NCBI RefSeq assembly: GCF_017976235.1
Contig: NZ_JACVHC010000007.1
Location: 248,001-312,000 of the forward strand
Direction of reading: 5' to 3'
DNA length: 64,000 nucleotides
Origin: Pseudomonas anatoliensis
GTDB lineage: Bacteria; Pseudomonadota; Gammaproteobacteria; Pseudomonadales; Pseudomonadaceae
Position 1 is the first letter of the stretch. Each line of letters opens with the position of its first letter. Position numbers and translations under genes: made by a program. The notes beneath the pieces were generated by a model. That model did no database searches. It was not told where the DNA came from and worked only from the letters and a program-made list of their open reading frames with translations. This document shows positions 56,826-64,000 of the stretch, piece after piece.

Positions 56826-56872
56826 GCATGGGGTGCTAGGGGTCGAGTGTTCGAATCACTCCGTCCAGACCA
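56826..56872 (+). other. attR: 3' half of a tRNA-Pro(GGG)
   Basis: GCATGGGGTGC (anticodon loop with GGG), then GGGGTCGAGTGTTCGAATCA (T-arm) and CGTCCAGACCA (acceptor 3' strand plus CCA). The 5' half of the tRNA is absent upstream, so this is the fragment left at the right prophage end. The intact tRNA should lie left of base 1 beside the integrase gene. The 47 bases approximate the attachment core. tRNA identity is by comparison with remembered Pseudomonas tRNA-Pro. Confidence 0.8.
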
Positions 56873-57153
56873 TATTTGCTGAATAAAATCAGACACCTAA
56901 GTAGATCACATAGGTCGGCTTTTTTGTACCCGCGCAAAACTGCCCGTTGTCTTCTCAGATCCTTAAGAAGGTCGGGCCACCCAACAAGCTCGACAAGCCC
57001 CCTAAACATCTCCCAAGCCCCATCCCCCCATTTGTCACCAAATGAAAAGCCATTGTCGTCTGATGAGAAGCGGTTCGTCAGGCTGCGTCCTACAGTCCAG
57101 TCAGCGTTAATCGACGCTGCACGCCAAACTGGCAGACTGGAGAATAAGAAAAC

Positions 57154-58134
57154 ATGGCCAAAGCCGTACGCTTTTACGAAACCGGTGGTCCCGAAGTCCT
57201 TCGTTATGAGGAGGTCGACGTTGGCGACCCCGGTCCGGGCCAGGTTCGGCTGCGTCATGTGGCGGTTGGCCTGAACTATGCCGATACATACTTTCGCAAT
57301 GGTACTTACCCGATCCCGATGCCAAATGGCATGGGGGTTGAAGCCTCCGGTGTGGTTCAGGCTATTGGCGAAGGGGTTACCCATGTACAAGTGGGTGATC
57401 GTGTCACTTACACCGGTTTTCTCAATACCCTGGGTGCCTATAGCACTGAGCGTTTGATCCCCGCCGCGCCGCTGATCAAGCTGCCGGAAACCATCAGTTT
57501 CGAGACTGCCGCCGCCATGACGATGCGCGGCCTGACGTCGGCGTATCTGATGCGGCGCATTTATGATTTCAAGGCCGGCGACAGCATTTTGCTGCATGCC
57601 GCTGCTGGTGGCGTGGGCCTGATCGTTTCGCAGTGGGCCAAGCTGCTTGGCCTGACTGTCATCGGTACGGTGTCCACCGAGGCCAAAGGTGAAGTCGCTC
57701 GGGCCCATGGCTGTGACCATGTCATCAATTACAGCCATGAAGATGTCGCCTCGCGCGTTCGCGAGCTGACCGATGGCGTCGGCGTCAACGTGGTGTTCGA
57801 CAGCGTCGGCAAGAACACCTTCATGGGCTCGCTCGATTCGCTCAAGCGCCGTGGTCTGATGGTTTGCGTCGGCACGGCGTCTGGTCCGATTCCGGCTCTC
57901 GATCCGGTGATGCTGGCGATGAAAGGTTCGCTTTTCCTGACGCGTCCGGCCCTGGCCGATTACATCGCCGACCCGGCGGAAAAAGCCGCGTTGGCGGGTG
58001 AGTTGTTCGACCATGTTGGCAGTGGTCGGATCAAGATTGGGATTAACCAGCACTACGCTTTGCAGGACGCTGTCCAGGCTCATCGCGACCTGGAATCACG
58101 CAAGACCACAGGCTCGTCGATTTTCGTCATTTAA
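57154..58134 (+). CDS. NADPH:quinone oxidoreductase (zinc-independent MDR family)
   Basis: 326 residues, normal length. GroES-like N-terminal domain, NADPH-binding AAAGGVG at about 149-155 and the usual EVARAHGCDHVINY and VVFDSVGK segments. It reduces quinones with NADPH. GGAGAATAAG precedes the ATG. First gene after attR; 14 bases before the dioxygenase gene, so probably the first gene of the catabolic cluster. Confidence 0.88.
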   Translation: MAKAVRFYETGGPEVLRYEEVDVGDPGPGQVRLRHVAVGLNYADTYFRNGTYPIPMPNGMGVEASGVVQAIGEGVTHVQVGDRVTYTGFLNTLGAYSTERLIPAAPLIKLPETISFETAAAMTMRGLTSAYLMRRIYDFKAGDSILLHAAAGGVGLIVSQWAKLLGLTVIGTVSTEAKGEVARAHGCDHVINYSHEDVASRVRELTDGVGVNVVFDSVGKNTFMGSLDSLKRRGLMVCVGTASGPIPALDPVMLAMKGSLFLTRPALADYIADPAEKAALAGELFDHVGSGRIKIGINQHYALQDAVQAHRDLESRKTTGSSIFVI

Positions 58135-58148
58135 GGGAGTCGCCTGCC

Positions 58149-58997
58149 ATGAAAGTCGAACAATTGACCTGCAGCATTGGCGCCGAACTGGTCGGCGTGA
58201 ACCTCGCCGATGCGGTGCATGACGACGGTCTTTTTGCCGAGATTCGTGCCCAGTTGCTCAAGCATCGGGTGGTGTTCCTGCGTGATCAGGACATTACTCG
58301 CGCCGAGCACGTAGCGTTCGCCCGTCGCTTCGGCGAGCTGGAAGGTCATCCGGTGGCGGGCAGTGATCCGGAGCATCCCGGGCTGGTGCGCATCTACAAG
58401 AACCCCGATCAGCCGATGGATCGCTACGAAAATGCCTGGCACACCGACGCAACCTGGCGCGAGGCGCCACCGATGGGGTGCGTGCTGCGTTGCGTTGAGT
58501 GCCCACCGGTGGGCGGCGACACGATGTGGGCCAACATGGTCGAGGCTTACGCGCGTTTGCCGGAGGACGTGAAGGTGAAGATTGCCGACCTGCGTGCCCG
58601 TCACAGCATCGAAGCGAGCTTTGGCGCCGCCATGCCGATCGAGAAGCGTCTGGCGCTCAAGGATATGTACCCGGATGCCGAGCACCCGGTCGTGCGCACC
58701 CACCCGGAAACCGGGGAAAAGGTGCTGTTTGTCAACGCGTTCACCACGCACTTGAGCAACTACCACACCCCCGACCGAGTGCGCTTTGGTCAGGACGCCA
58801 ACCCCGGCGCGAGCGAGTTGCTGCGATACCTGATCAGCCAGGCCTATATCCCCGAGTATCAGGTGCGCTGGCGCTGGAAGCCCAACAGCATCGCCATTTG
58901 GGACAACCGTAGCACCCAGCACTATGCCGTCATGGATTACTCGCCGTGCCATCGCAAGATGGAGCGTGCCGGAATCATCGGCGACAAGACTTACTGA
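58149..58997 (+). CDS. TauD/TfdA-family 2-oxoglutarate dioxygenase
   Basis: 282 residues. Iron ligands His98 and Asp100 (AWHTDATW) and distal His258 (RSTQHYAV), with Arg269 for 2-oxoglutarate. Fe(II)/2-oxoglutarate-dependent hydroxylation of an unknown substrate. Relatives act on taurine or aryloxy acids, but the substrate pocket cannot be read from sequence. Ribosome site GGGAGTCGCC. Same cluster as the BKACE and MFS genes. Confidence 0.88.
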   Translation: MKVEQLTCSIGAELVGVNLADAVHDDGLFAEIRAQLLKHRVVFLRDQDITRAEHVAFARRFGELEGHPVAGSDPEHPGLVRIYKNPDQPMDRYENAWHTDATWREAPPMGCVLRCVECPPVGGDTMWANMVEAYARLPEDVKVKIADLRARHSIEASFGAAMPIEKRLALKDMYPDAEHPVVRTHPETGEKVLFVNAFTTHLSNYHTPDRVRFGQDANPGASELLRYLISQAYIPEYQVRWRWKPNSIAIWDNRSTQHYAVMDYSPCHRKMERAGIIGDKTY

Positions 58998-59083
58998 TCG
59001 ACCTCTTTTGCATCGCACTCGTAAACACGTCTGCCCGGCATGATCGAGGGTGGGCGCGACAATCATAAGAACAGGAGTAACCC

Positions 59084-60136
59084 ATGCAATTCTTCGACGA
59101 TTCCCTGCACCCGGAAAACATGGAAAAGGTGGTCATCACCGTGGCCCCGTACGGCCCGGAATGGATGCCGGAAGACTTCCCCGAAGACATCCCGCTGACC
59201 ATGGACGAGCAGGTGCAAAAAGCGGTCGAGTGTTATGAGGCCGGTGCCACGGTCTTGCACTTGCACGTGCGCGAATTGGACGGCAAGGGCTCCAAGCGTT
59301 TGTCCAAGTTCAACGAGTTGATTGCCGGCGTGCGTGAAGCCGTGCCGGACATGATCATCCAGGTCGGTGGTTCGATTTCCTTTGCCCCAGAAAGCGATGG
59401 TGAAGCCGCCAAGTGGCTGTCGGACGATACGCGACATATGCTCGCCGAACTGACGCCAAAACCGGATCAGGTCACGGTGGCGATCAACACCACTCAGATG
59501 AACATCATGGAGCTGCTCTATCCGCAATATCTGGAAGGCACGTCCCTGGCCAACCCGCTGGTTCAGGCCGCCTACAGCGAAATGACCGTGCCGGCCGGCC
59601 CGGCCTGGGTTGCCGAGCACCTCAAGCGTCTGATGGACAACGGCATCCAGCCGCATTTCCAGCTAACGGGCATGCATGCCATGGAAACCCTTGAGCGTCT
59701 GGTGCGCAAGGGCGTCTACAAGGGCCCGTTGAACCTGACCTGGATCGGCATCGGCGGCGGTTTCGATGGCCCCAACCCGTTCAACTTCTTCAACTTCATC
59801 CACCGCGCGCCGGACGGTTGCACCCTGACCTCAGAGTCGCTGCTCAAGAATGTGATGCCGTTCAACACGATGTCGATGGCCATGGGTCTGCACCCGCGTG
59901 TGGGCAATGAGGACACTATCATTGATCACAAGGGTGATCGTTTCGGCTCGGTTGCGCAGATCAAACAGACCGTGCGGATCGCGCATGAACTGGGTCGCGA
60001 CATCGCCACCGGCAAAGAAGCGCGTGAGATCTACCGCATCGGCGTGCAGTACCAGAGCATCGAAGAAACCCTGTTGGCCAACGGTATGGCGCCCAACCGC
60101 AAGGCTGGGCAAAAAGGTGTGCCGCAACGCGGCTGA
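59084..60136 (+). CDS. BKACE (beta-keto acid cleavage enzyme, DUF849)
   Basis: 350 residues, longer than the common 270-310. Metal site HLHVRE (His-x-His), then IIQVGGSISFAPESDG and LTWIGIGGG. BKACE enzymes cleave a beta-keto acid with acetyl-CoA to give acetoacetate and a CoA-thioester. The long version is one of the subfamilies with uncharacterised substrates. AGGAGTAACCC precedes the ATG. Confidence 0.85.
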   Translation: MQFFDDSLHPENMEKVVITVAPYGPEWMPEDFPEDIPLTMDEQVQKAVECYEAGATVLHLHVRELDGKGSKRLSKFNELIAGVREAVPDMIIQVGGSISFAPESDGEAAKWLSDDTRHMLAELTPKPDQVTVAINTTQMNIMELLYPQYLEGTSLANPLVQAAYSEMTVPAGPAWVAEHLKRLMDNGIQPHFQLTGMHAMETLERLVRKGVYKGPLNLTWIGIGGGFDGPNPFNFFNFIHRAPDGCTLTSESLLKNVMPFNTMSMAMGLHPRVGNEDTIIDHKGDRFGSVAQIKQTVRIAHELGRDIATGKEAREIYRIGVQYQSIEETLLANGMAPNRKAGQKGVPQRG

Positions 60137-60228
60137 TTGGCAGTAGAGGCGGAAGGTCCATGGCCTCCCGCCCGCTGCACTGCAACACGCTTGATAACAA
60201 CAATAAGACAAAGCTTTGAGGAGGCTGA

Positions 60229-61557
60229 ATGGCCTTTCACCCAATCGCCGCAGACGATGACGACGATGCTGTCGGCGTCGCGCGCCCGTATGCCTGGATC
60301 GTCTTTGCACTGACGTTCGGGCTGTTGATTTCCGATTACATGTCCCGCCAGGTGTTGAATGCGGTGTTCCCGCTGCTCAAGGGCGAATGGGCGCTGAGCG
60401 ACGGCCAGCTCGGCCTGCTCAGTGGCATCGTCGCCCTTATGGTGGGGCTGCTGACTTTCCCTCTGTCGTTGCTGGCGGACCGCTTTGGCCGGGTCAAGAG
60501 CCTGGCGCTGATGGCATTGCTGTGGAGTCTGGCCACATTGGGTTGCGCCTTCGCGCAGGACTATCAACAGATGTTCATTGCGCGATTCATGGTTGGCGTC
60601 GGCGAAGCGGCGTACGGCAGCGTCGGCATCGCGGTGGTGATCTCGGTGTTTCCCAAACACCTGCGGGCAACGCTGGCCAGTGCCTTCATGGCGGGCGGGA
60701 TGTTCGGTTCGGTATTGGGTATGGCGCTGGGCGGGGCAATCGCGAGCAAGCTTGGCTGGCGCTGGTCGTTTGCCGGTATGGCGCTGTTCGGCCTGCTGCT
60801 GGCAGTGCTTTACCCGATCATCGTCAAGGAAGCACGCATTGCTCCGCAGCGTGCATCCCTTGCGGCGAACAAAGCGGCGGCAGCAATCAAGCGGCCATTG
60901 CGCACGCTGTTTTCCAGCCGCTCGGTGATCGCGGCCTATATCGGCAGTGGCCTGCAACTGTTCGTCGCCGGCACCGTCATTGTGTGGATGCCCAGTTATC
61001 TCAATCGCTATTACCACATGGCCACGGACAAGGCGGGCGGGGTCGCGGCGATCATCGTGCTGTGCAGCGGCGCGGGAATGATTCTGTGTGGCGTGCTCAG
61101 CGATCGACTGTGTCGCCATTCGCCGGAACGCAAAGTCGCCCTGGCCATCGCCTACTGCCTGGGCAGTTGCCTGTTGTTGTCGGCAGCGTTCGCCCTGCCG
61201 GCGGGGCCGGTGCAATTGGCGCTGATCGGCCTCGGCATGTTGATCGCGGCCGGCACCACTGGGCCTTGCGGCGCCATGGTCGCCAACCTCACGCATTACT
61301 CGGTCCATGGCACGGCTTTCGCCACGTTGACCCTGGCCAACAACATGCTCGGGCTGGCGCCTGGGCCGTTCATCACCGGCAGGCTGTCCGATGTGATCGG
61401 CTTGCAGGCAGCTTTCCAGTTTGTGCCATTGCTCAGCATCGCGGCGGCCGCCGTGTTCTTTTATGCCAAGTGTCATTACCACAAGGACATTGCCCGGCTT
61501 CAGGGTGAGCGGATCGATGATCTGGTGGACGAATCCGTCGTAGGGGTGAAGTTGTGA
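60229..61557 (+). CDS. MFS transporter
   Basis: 442 residues with 12 predicted membrane segments, motif A-like DRFGRVKSL after TM2 and GVLSDRL in the second half. TTTGAGGAGGCTGA precedes the ATG. The TauD-BKACE-MFS order suggests uptake of the cluster substrate. The stop overlaps the next ATG by four bases. Confidence 0.88.
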   Translation: MAFHPIAADDDDDAVGVARPYAWIVFALTFGLLISDYMSRQVLNAVFPLLKGEWALSDGQLGLLSGIVALMVGLLTFPLSLLADRFGRVKSLALMALLWSLATLGCAFAQDYQQMFIARFMVGVGEAAYGSVGIAVVISVFPKHLRATLASAFMAGGMFGSVLGMALGGAIASKLGWRWSFAGMALFGLLLAVLYPIIVKEARIAPQRASLAANKAAAAIKRPLRTLFSSRSVIAAYIGSGLQLFVAGTVIVWMPSYLNRYYHMATDKAGGVAAIIVLCSGAGMILCGVLSDRLCRHSPERKVALAIAYCLGSCLLLSAAFALPAGPVQLALIGLGMLIAAGTTGPCGAMVANLTHYSVHGTAFATLTLANNMLGLAPGPFITGRLSDVIGLQAAFQFVPLLSIAAAAVFFYAKCHYHKDIARLQGERIDDLVDESVVGVKL

Positions 61558-62216
61558 GTGGTCGTTTACGTATTGATGTGTTCTTCGATTTCATCTGTCC
61601 CTGGTGCCTGATCGGCAAGCGTCAACTGGAACATGCGCAGGTACAGTTTCGCAGTCGCCATCCGGGTGTGCAGATCACCACGGTGTGGCATGGCATGCAG
61701 TTGTTGCCGCAGTTGCCGGTACAAGGTGAGCCCTTCGCTGATTTTTATCGCAAGCGCCTGGGCAATGCCGATGCAGTACTCATGCGTCAAACCCAGGTGC
61801 AGCAGGCTGCCGCAGCGGTTGGGTTGGCCATCGATTTCAGCCATATCGCGACAATGCCTAACACCGCAGACGCGCATCGTTTGTTCCAGCGCGCCAGTGA
61901 GCTGGGCAATCTTGCCCATCGTGACATCTTGCTTGAGCGCCTCTTCGCCGCTTATTTCCAGAGAGGCGAAGACCTTGGATGCCGCGAGACCTTGCTCGCG
62001 ATTGTCCGCTCCTGCGGCATGAATGCGGAGGCCTTCGCCGATTGCCTGACGGGCGATGGCACGGCATTTGGCGGATCACCCGGAGCGAGCAGTGGCGTGC
62101 CGAGTTTTCAGTTCGACCGCCGCATGACGGTGGTAGGCGCGCAACCTGCTGCGGCATTGCTTGGGGCCATGAGTCAGTCACTGAAAGAAAGTGATCGCGA
62201 GCGGCAGCCGACATGA
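61554..62216 (+). CDS. DsbA-family (FrnE/HCCA isomerase-like) oxidoreductase
   Basis: 220 residues. Thioredoxin-type active site CPWC in FFDFICPWCLIGKRQLEH, then the DsbA-type helical insertion and cis-Pro region GVPSFQFDRRMTVVGAQPA. No signal peptide, so cytoplasmic, as for FrnE and 2-hydroxychromene-2-carboxylate isomerase relatives. Overlaps both neighbours, so co-translated. Substrate unknown. Confidence 0.82.
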   Translation: MSGRLRIDVFFDFICPWCLIGKRQLEHAQVQFRSRHPGVQITTVWHGMQLLPQLPVQGEPFADFYRKRLGNADAVLMRQTQVQQAAAAVGLAIDFSHIATMPNTADAHRLFQRASELGNLAHRDILLERLFAAYFQRGEDLGCRETLLAIVRSCGMNAEAFADCLTGDGTAFGGSPGASSGVPSFQFDRRMTVVGAQPAAALLGAMSQSLKESDRERQPT

Positions 62217-62539
62217 GTCTTCGTATCCCTGTGCCTGCCGGAAAACTCCCGCGCGTGGGCGCTCGTGCACTGTTCGAATTCGATGACAAAAGCCTGGCGA
62301 TTTTCAACGTCGAGGGCGATCTGTTCGCCATCGACGACAGTTGCCCGCACCAAGGCGCCTCGTTGTGTGGCGGGCGCCTTGATGGGCGAGTGATTCAGTG
62401 CTGCGCCCACGGTCTGCGCTTCGATCTGCGCAGCGGTTACTTGCTCAATTCCAGCGCAGTCAAAGTTGCCAGCTACCCGGTCGAACTCATCGACGGTCAG
62501 GCATACATCGTTGTCGTTGCCGAGGAGTCCGCGCCATGA
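62213..62539 (+). CDS. Rieske [2Fe-2S] ferredoxin-like protein
   Basis: 108 residues with CPHQG and CCAHG, giving the C-x-H and C-x-x-H ligands of a Rieske cluster at normal spacing. Small soluble Rieske proteins donate electrons to oxygenases. The neighbouring dioxygenase is not a Rieske oxygenase, so the partner is unclear. Overlaps both neighbours by four bases. Confidence 0.85.
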   Translation: MSLRIPVPAGKLPRVGARALFEFDDKSLAIFNVEGDLFAIDDSCPHQGASLCGGRLDGRVIQCCAHGLRFDLRSGYLLNSSAVKVASYPVELIDGQAYIVVVAEESAP

Positions 62540-63546
62540 GCGCCATTGCTCTGACTCGTATTCACAGCCGAACACGGGAGCTGGCGCCAGGTTTTGTCGT
62601 CAGCTTGATCGTTGCCGCCGCAGCCTCTTTTTTGTCCGAGCATTACGCTGCGCCGGTGATGCTGTTCGCTTTGTTGCTGGGCATGGCGCTCAATTTTCTT
62701 GCCGGTGATGGTGTCTGCAAGGCCGGCATTGAGTTCACTGCGCGCACGGTGTTGCGCATCGGCGTGGCGCTGCTGGGCATGCGCATCACCCTCGAGCAAA
62801 TGGCGGCGTTAGGCTGGAAGCCTGTGGTGCTGGTGGTGATTTTGGTGGTGGTGACCATCGGCGTCTCGGTGATCGCGGCCAAGGCGCTGGGCTTTCAGCG
62901 TTTGTTCGGCATGCTCACCGGTGGCGCCACGGCGATTTGCGGTGCCTCGGCCGCGTTGGCGCTGGCGGCGGCATTGCCGAACCATCCGCAGAAAGAACGC
63001 GCGACATTATTCACGGTGATCGGGGTGTCGGCGCTGTCGACCCTGGCGATGATCGTTTACCCGATGATTGCCAATTGGCTGTCGTTGTCACCGCAAGTGG
63101 CAGGCGTATTCCTCGGGGCGACCATCCACGATGTCGCCCAGGTCGTCGGCGCCGGTTACAGCATGTCGACCGAAACCGGTGATACGGCAACGGTGGTCAA
63201 GTTGATGCGGGTCGCCATGCTGCTGCCGGTGATCGTGTGCGCGGCGATGATTACTCGCATGCAGGGCGCTGACCCCACCGGCAAACGGCCGCCGCTGCTG
63301 CCTTGGTTCGCCGTCGGGTTTCTGATTCTGGCCTGCATCAATAGCACTGGATGGATAGCCCCGGTGGTACAGGGATCGGTCAATGAGTTGTCGCGCTGGT
63401 GCCTGGTGGTTTCCATCAGTGCCTTGGGCATGAAAACCCAGCTCAAGGAGCTGGCGGCTGTCGGCATCAAGCCGATCCTGCTGATGGTCGGGGAGACGAT
63501 GTTCCTTGTTGTGCTGGTGCTGTTGTTGCTGCGTTGGGGCCTCTAG
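62536..63546 (+). CDS. YeiH/PSE-family inner membrane exporter
   Basis: 336 residues. Conserved signatures GMRITLEQ, CGASAALALAAALP, GATIHDVAQVVGAGY and VSISALGMKTQLKEL identify the UPF0324/YeiH family (about ten membrane segments). Some members export sulphite or similar anions. ATG overlaps the Rieske stop (ATGA). With a TauD-type enzyme nearby, sulphite release and export is possible but not shown. Confidence 0.85.
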   Translation: MSAIALTRIHSRTRELAPGFVVSLIVAAAASFLSEHYAAPVMLFALLLGMALNFLAGDGVCKAGIEFTARTVLRIGVALLGMRITLEQMAALGWKPVVLVVILVVVTIGVSVIAAKALGFQRLFGMLTGGATAICGASAALALAAALPNHPQKERATLFTVIGVSALSTLAMIVYPMIANWLSLSPQVAGVFLGATIHDVAQVVGAGYSMSTETGDTATVVKLMRVAMLLPVIVCAAMITRMQGADPTGKRPPLLPWFAVGFLILACINSTGWIAPVVQGSVNELSRWCLVVSISALGMKTQLKELAAVGIKPILLMVGETMFLVVLVLLLLRWGL

Positions 63547-63609
63547 AGCCTGACGCGAACGCTTATGGCAGGGCTGCACTGCGTTTGACTCTGATCGCAG
63601 TGGGGCTTC

Positions 63610-63636
63610 GACCGGAGTGATGAACACCGGTCTTTT
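63610..63636 (+). terminator. intrinsic terminator after the catabolic cluster
   Basis: GACCGG - 11 bases - CCGGTC followed by TTTT, between the convergent exporter and regulator genes. Confidence 0.6.
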
Positions 63637-63698
63637 GCGGCGATTGCACCAACAATTGCCGTTTTTTTTGTCAGTTGCGCGAGGGGTTTTCAGTCGTC

Positions 63699-64000
63699 TC
63701 AGGGTTCCGTGTGGCCGGGCAGGGGGCTCGGCGTACTGGCTGGCTTGGGTTGTTTTTGCGCGCTGCGCCAAGCTGCCGGCGGCATGCCGAACTGGGTGAT
63801 GAACCAACGTGTGAAGGAACTTGCCATTGAATAGCCGAGCATGTCCGCGATCCGGCCCAGCGAGTAATTCGGGTTTTCCAGATAGCGCAGCACCAGGTCA
63901 CGGCGCACGTCGTTGATCACGTCATTGAAGGCGCAGCCGTCATCTTTGAGACGGCGCTGCAACGTTCGAACGTTCATGCCGTGGGTCTGGGCGATTTGCT
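63699..64000 (-). CDS. AraC-family transcriptional regulator (C-terminal part)
   Basis: Only the C-terminal region is in the window. QIAQTHGMNVRTLQRRL and LVLRYLENPNYSLGRIADML, then GYSMASSFTRWFITQFGMPP give the two helix-turn-helix units of AraC/XylS proteins. It is convergent with the catabolic cluster and may control it. The rest lies beyond base 64000. Confidence 0.88.
   Translation of the reverse strand, partial: QIAQTHGMNVRTLQRRLKDDGCAFNDVINDVRRDLVLRYLENPNYSLGRIADMLGYSMASSFTRWFITQFGMPPAAWRSAQKQPKPASTPSPLPGHTEP

Noticed and set aside
1..56872. Phage integrase and excisionase
   Set aside because: No tyrosine or serine recombinase is visible in the window; expected left of base 1 next to the intact tRNA.
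56836..58083. Leftward open frame of 415 codons over the attR and quinone oxidoreductase gene
   Set aside because: Almost all of it is antisense to a well-supported oxidoreductase gene and its end runs through the tRNA fragment; no ribosome site or family match.
60031..61482. Leftward open frame of 483 codons opposite the MFS transporter
   Set aside because: Gln/Arg/His-rich antisense product of a hydrophobic membrane-protein gene, a common artefact.
1..64000. CRISPR arrays, insertion sequences, rRNA genes or complete tRNA genes
   Set aside because: I saw no regularly spaced repeats, no transposase and no full tRNA; only the tRNA-Pro 3' half at attR.

Overview
The window is almost entirely a temperate, lambda-type siphophage prophage in a Pseudomonas chromosome, followed on the right by ordinary chromosomal genes. 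A fluorescent pseudomonad is suggested by the codon and GC style, an LlpA/putidacin-type lectin bacteriocin, an O-like/DnaC/NinB/NinG/Q early region of the Pseudomonas type, and the tail gene set. The left end of the prophage (integrase and intact tRNA) lies outside the window. The right end is a tRNA-Pro(GGG) 3' half (attR) at 56826-56872.

Layout. 1-10.65 kb: leftward early operon from PL, with many small genes joined by ATGA/GTGA overlaps. It carries an annealing-type recombination protein, a Gp157-family protein and a cytosine-5 DNA methyltransferase. It is interrupted by rightward cargo: a duplicated small gene pair, an AbiC-like membrane protein and a second AT-rich membrane protein. 10.8-13.2 kb: immunity region with a CI-like repressor, Cro, two operators at PL and three at PR. 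Two unrecognised genes sit between CI and PL, where lambda has rexAB. 13.2-18.4 kb: rightward early genes (HNH-AP2 protein, O-like replication protein with iterons, DnaC-like loader, NinB, NinG, Q-like antiterminator, double terminator). 18.5-21.4 kb: Com-like protein, LlpA lectin bacteriocin, holin, second membrane protein, Rz with an embedded Rz1. 21.9-33.1 kb: terminase, portal, MuF, scaffold, capsid, connector and tail-tube genes, with two cargo insertions. 33.1-51.3 kb: tail genes. These are a G/GT pair with a GGGAAAC frameshift site, tape measure, M, L, K, I and J homologues, and a fibre with a C-terminal S74 chaperone. A 5 kb cargo hotspot lies between K and I, and a second AbiC-like gene lies between I and J. 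51.4-56.9 kb: LPS O-acetylase, SleB endolysin, a lipoprotein, membrane proteins, attR.

57.1-64 kb: chromosomal catabolic cluster (quinone oxidoreductase, TauD-type dioxygenase, BKACE, MFS transporter, DsbA/FrnE-like protein, Rieske ferredoxin, YeiH-type exporter) convergent with a partial AraC-type regulator.

How it works together: CI holds PL and PR off. Cro, O/DnaC and Q then lead to late expression, which would include the lectin bacteriocin beside holin and spanins, so the lectin is probably released on lysis. At least six accessory membrane or lipid-surface proteins, the methyltransferase and the O-acetylase make this a heavily armed prophage. The most interesting parts are the rex-position gene pair, two AbiC-like genes at different loci, the possible LlpA/O-acetylase pairing, and the cargo hotspot with duplicated junctions.
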